Assembly: GCA_964034945.1 (NCBI GenBank)
Contig: OZ035964.1
Span: forward strand, 2,257,607 to 2,321,606
DNA length: 64,000 nt
Reading direction: 5' to 3'
Origin: Chrysopilus asiliformis
Taxonomy: Eukaryota > Arthropoda > Insecta > Diptera > Rhagionidae
Of this stretch, positions 1-10,700 are shown one piece after another. Made by a program: the position numbers and the translations under genes. The notes beneath the pieces were generated by a model that was not told the origin of the DNA, ran no database searches, and saw only the letters and a list, made by a program, of their open reading frames with translations. How positions within the stretch are numbered: the stretch's first letter is position 1; each line of letters opens with the position of its first letter.

Positions 1-133
1 GAATTTTCATTTGGTAATTTCAATTGGATCAGCATTCTTATTGAATAAAAAACTCCATCGTGTATCTAGATGTTACAACAGAAAAAATAGCGGTTTTATT
101 ATCAAGGATTTTCTTTATTCGAAATTTATGTAC

Positions 134-2146
134 GCACGGTTTTCTTAAGGACAACCTTAAAATCATTCGATAGAATCGGACGCTCCTCGGAAAATGTGAC
201 ACGTTTCTCAACATCATGATCCCAATTTGATCGAAGATCGACACTGAATGGTATTCCATTGTATTGATTGCATTGTTTCGCTACCTCAAAGTCAATGGTA
301 TCACTTAATTTGTGAACAATTGGCTGATTTGAACTATCTGGAAATATACAAAAGGAGAAATCGATTAGATCTGTGTGTGTGTGTGGCTTTTTGAAAGCAT
401 CCTCATTCATTTGATCGTACCTGTTGTCATACTATTACTAGTCGAACCATCTTCCGTATTGTTATCACTTAAATCGACAATTTTAAATGCAACCACCGAT
501 GTTTGATTGGAGCACGCGACCACATGCTCAGCGATATTTAGATGTACCGGAATGAAATCGAGACGAATTGTAAATGGAAATTCATAGAAATCAATAAATG
601 TTCGTTTCGTATTGGTTTTGTCGTAAAATCGATGACGTAATTCATAGAAATTTAACTGATTTCTACAACTAACCATAACTGTTCCCGACACCTATAAAGC
701 AACACATTTTGTTTTAATATTATGAAGAGATTTTTTTGTTTTAACCTACAAATTCAAGTTTTCTATAAATTCAAGATTCAATAAAAAGACTAAAAGAAAC
801 CGTAATTTCAATTTATTACCTGACAACATGCGATCAACTCAGGTGATTGATCTTCAATAATCGGCAACTCGACAACATCAATATAATCGCCCGTTGATAA
901 TTTCGGTGTAACTTGAGATGCGATTCTCGGCTGAATTGGTACTGAGAAGCTGCTATGTACCCTCGATGCCACTAAATAATTACTGTAGATTCTCACGTAG
1001 GTAGAACCGGACGATTTTAAATTTACATATGAATTTTGCGAATGCTGATTCGGCTGTGCATTGCGATTATGTTGTGGGGAATTTGATTGATTTTGACTAA
1101 AATACGCATCCCTTTTGGCATTATTGTGGCTAATTGATGAATCTATTTGTCGTTCCAGAGTTAAAAGGTAATTACCTGGAATATTATCAGTCGTTAAAAA
1201 TCAATGACAAAAAAAAATCAATTGTAATCAACACAAAACTTTCCTCTGCAATATATATTTTCAGAATAAAATTGTCTCGAGAATTGTGAACCGTTAAAGG
1301 AGAAAATACAGGAAATTTTGTTTCCTTTAAATTTGGTTAAGTGCATTTTTTTCCTTTGGATGGTTTTTCAGATGGCGCATAGTTTTCGAGAAATTAAAAA
1401 AAACTGTATTTTTTCAAAAAAGAAAAAAAAATATGTATGTTATAGCTGTTATAGCTGCCGTTACTTTTTCCAAAAGTTTATGGAAAAATACGATTTTCAC
1501 AAAATTAATTTACCAAAAATTTCAAATCGCTAGCTCAACGCGTTCTCGAGTTATTTAAGAAACATAAAACGGACAGACCGACAGACAAATCGATGTACAC
1601 GGACATCCTCATAATTTTGCCTGAATATCTATTATGGAATACTCCATCGTAATCGTAACGATCGAAACTTATGTGTTGTTAGTGTTTTCTATTATCCCCG
1701 GATTTCGTACAGATCAGAAAATTTCTATCTGGCCCCATTCTCGAGTTGGTCTCTGTTATGAATACCTCTATAGCAGAGGAAAGTAAAAATATAAAACATG
1801 AAAACTTACCAGCTTCACAGTACAGGATCTTCTCAACTTGATTAATTGTTGGGAATTTAATCGTGGATTTATTATTCAGCATTCTATCGCTGTCTGTTGA
1901 CGGAGAGTTGGAATCATTTTCACCATCAAATACACCCTCCTCATTCGCCTCGATATCGTCATCATCATGAATCAAATTGGGTTCATTTGAATTCTTACGC
2001 GATTTCAATTTAACAATTTCGATGTGATGATTCCGATGGGCTAGGACCAAATTGTTACCATCTATTTGGCATATAGCCACGATGTCACCAAAAATCGAGT
2101 GAATATTCTGCTCTTGGAAGTTGTAGGCCGATATCACCTTCACCAT
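134..2146 (-). CDS. HPS3: HPS3-like protein, BLOC-2 complex subunit (5' part of gene, runs off the left edge)
   Basis: Minus-strand exons: 2146-1810 (starts at ATG, A at -3), 1175-820, 691-421 and 337 to about 134. Splice phases are 1, 0 and 1, and all junctions are GT/AG. The first 389 or so residues are visible. Exon 1 ends in CEAG and exon 2 continues NYLLTLE, matching the SEAGDYLVAIEE region of vertebrate HPS3 from memory. Exon 2 also has YVRIYSNY (compare FLRAYVNW) and DVVELPIIEDQSPELIACC (compare EMPLSEAPLCISCC). Exon 3 has VSCRNQLNFYELRH. Residues about 60-90 are an acidic, low-complexity insertion. HPS3 is a peripheral subunit of BLOC-2, which acts in cargo transport to lysosome-related organelles such as pigment granules. 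Vertebrate HPS3 has about 1000 residues, so the rest lies to the left. The exon 4 end is uncertain: candidate donor at 133-132, otherwise an in-frame TAA at 128-126. Confidence 0.82.
1190..1700 (-). repeat. Dispersed repeat (family F) in HPS3 intron 1, with a palindromic-element remnant
   Basis: The intron (1176-1809) is mostly a copy of the repeat also seen at 8980-9420 plus 10455-10640 and, reversed, at 25140-25810. Shared landmarks are the text around CGCTAGCTCAACGCGTTCTC, a GACAGACCGACAGAC stretch and ACATCCTCATAATTTTGCCTG. At 1628-1678 it carries one arm of the GGGCCTATTATGG palindromic family. The 71-codon open frame at 1318-1533 lies inside this repeat and is not considered a gene. Confidence 0.6.
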
Positions 2147-3470
2147 TTTCTTTAAAATTAGAAATCCTTACAATATTCAATTTCCGTTGTCCGATAGAAG
2201 TTTATTCGATACACGATTTTAATCCACAATGATTTAGTATTCTCTATGAATAAAAAGTTTTTTTTTCGCCTTTATCCAAAGATATAATTCTTAAACAACA
2301 GACTGAATTGATGTATATCACCGGAATTTATCTCAAAAGTGCTTGCTTACCAACTGTGGGGCAGTGCTAAACAATCCTTTACTTAAAAAAGTTAAATTAT
2401 GTCATCAACTGAAAAAGGACACCACAGAAAATGGTGGGGCTGGGTTAGGCTAAATAGAAACATCCCTTGATGGGGGTTGATGTTTCAATTCACTTTGTTT
2501 TGATTACGTTCTCGTTTACCTGCGGTTGTTTTTGTTTTCGTAATGTGACACTACCTTCAGTCGTTTATGTTTCGTGACTATTTCGAATATTTAATGAAAG
2601 AATTGTCCATTTAAAGGTGCGGCTTAATTTCTATCGCATTTTTAAGTAGAATTTTAACATTTTTCAACGCTATCTGATGAGGAAATCGACAAAAAAAAAC
2701 TAAAGGCAATTTAATTTTCCGACAAAGCCTGACGCATTTGAAGAGAATTTCTTACCGTATAGAAAAAGATTTCCAGCAAACAATTCAAATTATCTAAATT
2801 TAAAAGGTATATTAAATTACTATATACATTTACAGCAATAAATTGCAGACTTATGAGTTAAAGATTAGTTAATTGGTGATCATTAAGAAAGCCTTCATAA
2901 ATGTATATATGATTACGCTTATTTGGAAAATTAAATTCCTCTCAACACCACCCCGAAAATTTGTCTAAAATATTTAATACTCAATTTACTTTTACAGATC
3001 CTATCGAGAAACCAAAACAAAAAAAAAATTGTGTAAACAAATTGGGATTAATTTCACCTGTAATTTATTGAAAACAATGTGAGTTGCTTTATTTTTCCAA
3101 TCACTATCACGAAATTATTCTAATCGTTTATGACTAGAAAGTTGACGAGAATTTTTACATTTTAATATAAAATAAATATATTCTTTTTGCACACAAAACA
3201 TACAGTTCAGAACTTTTCTTTCATTCGGAAACTCAATAAACTACCTGAGCAATATGTCAATCAATCGTTTTCGAATGACTAAACTGTCATCTGCCGGATG
3301 TTTTTACAAGTTGTGTTCAAGCGCCATCTAACAGGGAATTATGGCGACAACATTTAGGGAAATTTTTAGTCGTATTTAAAAACATTCAATCAAAAGACAA
3401 AATTGGAATTTTAAGAAATTGAGATTAAAGTGAGGGGGGTTGGAGAAGGTAAATAAGACTTAAAAAAATC
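2147..3470. other. HPS3 upstream region, no gene seen
   Basis: AT-rich sequence upstream of the HPS3 start codon. It presumably holds the HPS3 leader and promoter. I see no credible exon, RNA gene or obvious repeat. Short A/T runs only. Confidence 0.4.
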
Positions 3471-5796
3471 GATTATTGCGTGGAAAGTATAAAAAGTTTG
3501 TATAAAACATGTTGGAATTTTGTTGAATAATTCCTAAAATCAAAGAAATACCTTTCAATTGGGCGATTTCTTAAGAAACAAGACAATCTCGATCTGACAT
3601 TACTGGTAAAACTTGTTAAATTTCCTAGCATTTGTACTGTTGTTTTTGTTTTCGGTAGGTTTTTAACACGAATTTGGGTGTACACCAACATATGAAATTA
3701 TTTATATATCAATTATAGATATATCTATCCACATGTAGTTTATTTCCGATACATTTAGAGAGGCGTGTTACTGTTGCGTCGCTTTTAAAAAAAAATCATT
3801 TCGTTTATTATACTCGGTATTAGATGGCACTGCTTTTTACGAAAGAATTTTTGTTATCTGCAAAGTGTAGTGATTTATAAATCGTATAAAAAGTATTTCA
3901 TCGGCGCAATACAATTACTCATGATGCCATCATTAAATTATTAATTTCATTTTAACTATGACGGAATTGAATAGTATATTATAGTATGGAAAGAGTATTT
4001 CATTTCTTTTGTTTTTCTTTTTGTTTTACGCTTTTCATTTATTTCTTCAGTTTTATTACCCTTCATAAATCCGCATCTGCCTAGCTGCGTTTCATTCTAG
4101 CCAATTCCAACAGAAGTTTGTTTTTGTGCTCAGTTTTTTTTTTTTTTTTGGTTCGCTCCGTTCGTTTGTTCAGTTTGTTGAATATTGATGTGATGGCAGG
4201 TAAAAAAAAAAAAACTCGAAATTCTCCCAGCAGAAACTGAAACGAAAAGCCGCATTTCTAATTGATATACCGTACTTGCCACACATAAACCAAAACCAAT
4301 GAATTTTCCATTTTTGTATTGAAATTTTATCAGTTTTCCACTTATTAACCGTAAATTGCTGTGAAAAATCGCTAAAAATCATTTGCTGGACGATTAGTTT
4401 TCTAGTTTTTGAGTATAGTGTCGAATCACAAGTACTGAGCAATCGCAGTATTGCAATTTTTTGAATTTACCGACTTAAATAAAAGCAATTATCTATACTT
4501 TAACATAATTTCTATCGAACAAACTCACTGGAAACCCATCATTCCCTAAAAATACATACCACGCCCCCCCTCCCCATCCTCAGCCTTTCCACGAGTGTAT
4601 TTGTTTTTATTTTTTTAACCTCCTTTGACCCACCCCTAAGAAAAAGTTAATGACAATACATGATTAAATTAGTCAAATCAAAACAAAAATCCTGACAAGT
4701 GTATTTTCCTAAATCGGAGATTATCCAAAGATTTTGAAAGCGCCACCGGTGCTACGTTACATATTAGCAAATGAAAAACGGAAGAAAAATCTCGGCAACA
4801 GAATTTTCTGTAAGAAAACTTCGAAAAATACGAGTTAGATCGTCATAGTATTTGATTAGTCAACTAGATTACTTTTTTTTTAGAAATACTCTTTCTAGAT
4901 TGTAGGGTGAATCCCTCGTCAACCCCCTTACAATAATCTCAAATGATAGACTCGAATCCTTCAGCTCTTACTTTCATGAGAGAAAGACTACTTTTGGGAG
5001 ATATAAAAAAAAACCACAACGAAACACCTTAGCAAGAAATCTATCTTCTCTTTGGGGAATTTTTCCAAACAGAAAAAATACGGACAAAAGTGGCCGAATT
5101 TCTCTATTTGAAATAAAAAAAATCCCCCCATTTAAGAAAAAATTCATATCTTAAACTTGTACCAATATACTATAACTCTTTCAATTGGCCTGCATGCCAT
5201 AAACCCAAAATAGAATGTGGAATTGGCCCATATTCAGGATTTTCTATACTCCATATAATTTTTAAATAAAATATTTTGACTTGACATTCGACAAAACACC
5301 TCAAAATCTACTTCTCGTGAAGAAATGAATTCAATTTTCGTGTGGGGCCACTATCGCAATACAATCCTTACTCGTTTTGCCCATTAGATTGTGACCTGCA
5401 GCATATAAGCTATAGGGAAACGTCGAAATACGAATTAGTGCATCGAACAAATCGAATGTGAATGAATTTTGCGTAAACTAAATAAGTACAAAAGAATAAA
5501 ATATTAAGAAAAAAAAAAAAGAAACAAATAAACAAAAATTCATACAAGGTGCATTTGATCAAAGTGAAAAAATCAATCAATACAATTTAGTGACACGTGA
5601 ATTATAATACAGGGACCGGCTGGTAAAGAGTTTTCGCTGACAAATACAGGATAAAAGTTCGGTTACTAAGCCATTCAAGGAGCGAAAGGAGTCATTCGCG
5701 ATATTGGAGTGAGTTTCATCTGATAGACTTCCCATTAATTACCAACAGAGAAATAAATCTTGTCGGACGATTTAAGTCATTTTAGAAAATAATAAA
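3471..5796. other. Intergenic AT-rich DNA between divergent HPS3 and PIP4K
   Basis: No open frame with codon-like composition. The two short frames here (about 70-90 codons) have no recognizable domain. The stretch may contain non-coding first exons of PIP4K, whose coding starts at 7765, but no splice pair can be proved from sequence alone. Confidence 0.35.
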
Positions 5797-6080
5797 TATC
5801 TAATATGAACAGCACATGACTTTCTTATACCAAATCCTCGCTTCGTGCGCAATTTACACGATAATCCGATGAATTAAAACTATTGGTTGATTTAAAAATA
5901 TGAATTTTTATTATCGAAACTTATTAGGCCCTATTCCAGAATCCGATACGAATGGTTCGGATCGTAAACTCAATGTTGTTGTTGGTATAAAACACTAACA
6001 ACAACATTGAGTTTACGATTCGAACCATTCGTATCGGATTCTGGAATAGGGCCTATTACACTACGTATAAGAATGTAAAA
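5797..6080 (-). repeat. Family B repeat end, interrupted by a palindromic element
   Basis: Begins with the reverse of the family B right end (ATGAACAGCACATGACTTTC, then CTTATACCAAATC), as at 32665, 38920 and 52055. After the hairpin at 5937-6053 it resumes with ACACTACGTATAAGAATG. Short internal-deletion copy. Confidence 0.55.
5937..6053. mobile_element. Palindromic MITE (foldback), GGGCC-tip family copy 1
   Basis: Nearly perfect hairpin: GGCCCTATTCCAGAATCCG at the left and its complement CGGATTCTGGAATAGGGCC at the right, with about 50-bp arms. The apex contains TGTTGTTGTTGGTATAAAAC and then ACTAACAACAACA. Flanked by the direct repeat TATTA (5 bp), which looks like a target duplication. Confidence 0.75.
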
Positions 6081-6229
6081 AATATGAACAATATTGAGAA
6101 TATACATCAAAATAGTGGGAATTCAAAATGAATTCAATTATTGGAAATTCACAGCGAATTTCCTTTTTAATGGCGGGTTAAAGTGCAGCCGGCTAAAGTA
6201 GTTTTATGTTTATCTGTGCTGAACATCCT

Positions 6230-6398
6230 CCTGAAAATTCCGCTCGTGTGTCTGTCTGTTCGCATAAAACTCAAGAACCACTGAACCGATTGGGATAAAA
6301 CTTTAAGGGGAGCTTACTAGACAACAGGCGGGTTTCAGACCTCACAGGACAACCCAAGGTTCCCGTTATTTCTTACAAGTTTCATCGATTCATGTACA
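6230..6398 (+). repeat. Short repeat with GTCTGTCTGTTCG and ACCGATT module
   Basis: Carries GTGTCTGTCTGTTCGCATAA followed by GAACCACTGAACCGATTGGG. A related copy starts at 7070 (TCTGTTTGTTCGCCCATAAC) and ends in CCCTAG like a Helitron. Interpreted as part of a Helitron-like element split by the insertions that follow. Confidence 0.4.
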
Positions 6399-6773
6399 GG
6401 TATCCCTCGAGTTACGCGGTTAATTCGTTCCGCGTAAGTCAAAACCGCGTTAGTGCAAAACAAGCACCCCGATTGCGAGTGTCGTGTCGTTTTCAACAAG
6501 AGTCGTTTTACGTGTTGTTGTTGGTAGAAAAACACTAACAACAACACGTGAAACGACTCTTGTCGAAAACGACACGACACTCCCAATCGGGGTGATTAAT
6601 TAGTGCAAAACAATACATACCAATTATCTTTTTTATATAAAAATATTCATCTATAATTACAATATTTTCTTTTCAAATTATAAAAACTACTCCAAAACCG
6701 TACAGCGTAACTCGAGCACTGCTGCAATTTTTTTCCGCGCAACTCAAATACCGCGTAACTCGAGAGATACCTG
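6399..6773. mobile_element. pogo/Tigger-like non-autonomous DNA element with a nested hairpin
   Basis: Terminal inverted repeats: CAGGTATCCCTCGAGTTACG at the left and CGTAACTCGAGAGATACCTG at the right. The CAGG...CCTG ends and a left-flanking TA resemble pogo/Tigger elements. The right flank reads GGGG rather than TA, so that junction has probably been overwritten by the next element. No transposase frame. Confidence 0.55.
6462..6588. mobile_element. Long hairpin nested in the pogo-like element
   Basis: Arms of about 55 bp, starting CACCCCGATTGCGAGTGTCG and ending CGACACTCCCAATCGGGGTG. The apex (TGTTGTTGTTGGTAGAAAAA, then CACTAACAACAACA) is almost identical to the apex of the hairpin at 5937-6053, yet the arms are unrelated. 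No coding potential. Confidence 0.7.
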
Positions 6774-7064
6774 GGGCCTTATTCTAGAACTCGTACCGAG
6801 TCAAATCTCGACCAAGTGGTACAAAAATCGATTCTTGAACTCGTACCGAGTCAAATCTCGACCAAGTGGTACACAAATCGATTCTTGAACTCGGAAACGA
6901 GCGATTTCTTGCGAGTAAATACTCGGTGACATTAGCCTGCCGAGTTAGGTCAATATGAATCTGAAACTATCTTTTGAGAGAGATCGCCCATTTCCGAGTT
7001 CAAGAATCGCTTTTTGTACCACTCGGTAGAGATTTGACTGGGTACGAGTTCTAGAATACGGGCC
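6774..7064. mobile_element. Foldback element, GGGCC-tip family copy 2
   Basis: Left tip GGGGCCTTATTCTAGAACTC, right tip GAGTTCTAGAATACGGGCCC, with arms of about 100 bp. The left arm holds a tandem duplication of about 51 bp (6787-6837 and 6838-6888). The tips align with the hairpin at 5937 but the arm sequence differs. Confidence 0.65.
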
Positions 7065-7065
7065 C

Positions 7066-7347
7066 AGTATATTACTTTTTGTTTTTCTGTTTGTTCGCCC
7101 ATAACTTGAGACCTACTGAATCGTTTTGGATGAGACTTTCAGGCGGACTTATGGGCATCAATATCCGTCTTTTAGATTATTAGCTGACCCAAACTACCCC
7201 GTCCCATACCTGCTAACTCATGTTACATGAAATCAAATTACTAACTAACAAAAGACGTTGCAATTACTGAATGTTGGGAATTCGGGGCTGAAGAAGGATC
7301 CGGTGGAAGGGGTTGGATCGCAAAGCGGTCAGGGGCGAAGTCCCTAG
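7066..7347 (+). mobile_element. Helitron-like non-autonomous element
   Basis: Starts near TATATTACTTTTTG, carries TCTGTTTGTTCGCCC and ACTGAATCGTTTTGGATGAG, and ends GGGGCGAAGTCCCTAG followed by T, the usual CTAG|T ending of non-autonomous Helitrons. A related 3' end lies at 57064. No Rep/helicase coding. Confidence 0.45.
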
Positions 7348-7764
7348 TATAAAATTAATTCCTAACCTTCTTAACCGAATTCCGTTTTCAAATGGTTTCC
7401 AACATATTTAATTTTACATGAACATTCCTCGACTTCTACAGGGGTCGGAAAAATATCGTTTTTGGCATGAATCTTAAATACCCTCAAAGTATTTTTCCAC
7501 ACAAAACAAATTAAAATAATAGAACCATTCAGAGGATCATTTATCTTATAAAATTCTTTTCGAACAGATACACCGGAACGCACAAAAACATCTTTAATAT
7601 ATGCATGGAAAAACATTAAACAAATGCGACAAATTTAACGAGATTCATCAGTCATAAGAACAAGAAAAAAATTTCATACTGAATTTTGTGAAAACAAAAC
7701 AAGAAAAAAAAAACACAAAAGTTCAGTAAACACGAATTGACCATAGTGACACAAAGAATTAAAT

Positions 7765-10700
7765 ATGGAAAAGAAAATGTCATCAAATTCACAACCAAGG
7801 ATACTTAAAAAGAAACACTTTCGTGTTAAACATCAGAAGGTGAAGTTATTTCGTGCCAATGAGCCAATTTTAAGCGTTTTCATGTGGGGCATTAATCACA
7901 CAGTAAGTTTGTCATTTAAACTGTAATCTTTAACACGTTGATTAAGGGCGTATTTTTTTTGTGCCCTTACATTGAATGAAATAAATTTCCGCCTATATTT
8001 GACATTAGTGAGACCTCAAAAAGTAATTCAAATTAGCGCACTAGTCAACGTGTTAAACCAGGGGGTCTATTATGGGAAACGATCGTAATCATAACGTTCA
8101 GAATTCCCCTGCTGTTGTTGTTAATAGACAATACTAACACAACATACAACTTCCGATCGTTACGATTACGATCGTAGTCCATAATAGGCCCCCAGTCTGT
8201 TTTTTTTTTTGGTGAAGAAAATACTTAAGGCTTTTTTTTCATTTACAGATAAACGAGCTTAGTCATGTGAATATACCAGTTATGTTATTGCCAGATGATT
8301 TCCGGGCCTATTCCAAAATCAAAGTTGATAATCATCTTTTTAATAAGTAAGTGGCAAACCGAAAACTTCTTTTATAGCCCTAGTCCACTAAAAAACAAAT
8401 GGTCTGAAAGTTTTACGTCAAATGGTGATTTTTCGGTTGGTGAGAGATAGATAAATATAATTATTAGAAGAGACCAACACGATATACTTCAGAACAAAAT
8501 TATACAAATTCTCGAATGTCAGGTAAAATGCCCGAAAAATTTATGTTTGCCTATCTAAATTCGTGCTCCTAAAGTTTGGTCTTAAACTTTGACATTAATT
8601 TTGAGCGAATAAAACGAACAGAAAAATTAAATATTGTTCTCAATTCGTCTAATATTCTGTAAAGGTAGAACCAGAAACATACATCCGTGCGTGCGGCATG
8701 ATTTTGTTTTGACATCTAGTAGTCTAAAAGTAGAGACTGAGCCTACTCTACGCGGCAGGGACGCGGCAACGCGTCTGAGCAACGCGCAATTATACATTTA
8801 CTCATATAAATGCGTAGTTTTTACCTTCACCGCGTGGGTGCCGCACGCACGAACCCGTAATTGTGGTTGAGGCTTAAACAATAAAACAAACTTTTTTTTT
8901 GTCTATAATCTAAACAAAAAGTTAAAATTTTAAATTCAACACCCCCCCCCCTCTCTCTCTATCAAAGCACCTAGTTTTGTGAGAAATTTTCAGTTTTTTT
9001 TTTCAAATATATTGAAAACCGTTAGTGATACATAAAAACCGTTAAAGCGCAAAATGCAGAAGATTTATTTGCTTTAAATTTGGTTATACTCAATTTTTCC
9101 CAAAAGCCCATAGTTTTCGAGAAATTCTCAAAAAAAACTGTGTTTTTTCAAACGTTATAGTTAACGTTACTTTCCAAAAGGTTAACAGAAAACCACGACT
9201 GTCGCCAAACTCATTCACAAAAAAAACTTCAAGTCGCTAGCTCAACGCATTCTCGAATTATTTAAGATACGTATAAAGCGACAAACAGATCGACGAACTG
9301 ATCGACAGTCAGTCTGACCGACAGTCAGTCTGACCGACAATCACTCTGACCGACAGACAGATGCATGGACATCCTCATAATTTTGCCTGAAACAGATTTC
9401 GTACACGGCAAAAAATCCTGGAGTATATTTCCATCCGAAGATTATATTGACAAAATCTTAATACAATTATGGATTAGAATTTAATATATCGCCGGCTAAA
9501 AGTGAAATTGTGCTATAAGTCCATTATACCAAATTTAACAGAAGAGCAATAAAAACCCTTGTTAAATCATTTTAATTTTCATTTAAAGAAAACAGAGTCT
9601 CATTTAAAGAAAACTGAGCCCAATTTTTCTCATTTAAAGAAAACTCAGTGTTATTGAAAGATAATTAAAACGATTTAACAAGGTTTTCATTGCTCTTCTG
9701 GAAAATTATACCAAATGGACTTAGCACAGATTCACTTTTAGCCGACGACATGCGAATTACTGAATATATTTCATACTAGCTTGCATACCCGTCGTTGCCG
9801 GGTTAAGTGTTTTCAATTTTTTTTTATGGTCTATGTTGGAGCTAAACTTCAGGCCAATCGGCTCGGTAGTTTCCCCGCGAAAGGGCAACATAGAGGAAGA
9901 GCTAACTTTCGAGATCACTTTACCCCCTCCTCTTACTCCCCCACCTCTCGGGCTACTTTTTATTGGGTCTTTGTTGGGGGTGGACCCCCGACGAACATCT
10001 ATGCCAAATTTCAGGCCAATCGGTTCAGTAGTTTCCCCGCGAAAGGGTAGCATAGCGCAAAAACTAAGTTTCGAGATGACTTTACCCCCTCCCCTTACTC
10101 TCCCCAACTCCCCTTACTCCCCCACCCCTCTCAGGCTACTTTTTAATGGATCTCTGTTGAGGCTGCACCCCCGACGAACATCTATGCCAAATTTCAAGTC
10201 AATCGGTTCAGCCGTTTTTGCGTGAAAGAGGAACAGACAGACAGACAGCAACTCATTTTTATATATTAGTATGATTTTAATCTTTTAATGTCTTGAATTT
10301 AATCAAAACTGTAGAATTTAATACTAAATTAAACCAAAAATAAATTTAAAAGTTTTCTAATACATAATATTGCATTAGAATTTTGCATTGGATTACATAT
10401 AGGTCCTGTGTTGGATCCAATTTGGATTAGAATTTAATCCAAGATTTTTTTTTTACCGTGTAAAGATCAAAAGGTTTCTATCTGCCTCCGTTTTCGAGCC
10501 GATTCCCGGCATGAATAGGTTAGGTTAAGAAGACCGCGCGCGCCCAGGCGTGACCACAGCTCTGAACTCGGAGGCCACAGGCCCATTGTGATCAAATACA
10601 ATAATTTCTCTTTATAATAGAGGAAAGTCAAAAAAAAAATACATGAAGAATTCCACAAAAAATTATTTAACAATCAATTTTTTCGTACCGTTTCAGAGAG

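Noticed and set aside
9757..10225. Proline/glycine-rich protein-coding frames on both strands
   Set aside because: They fall inside the Helitron at 9776-10274 and recur in its other copies with block changes.
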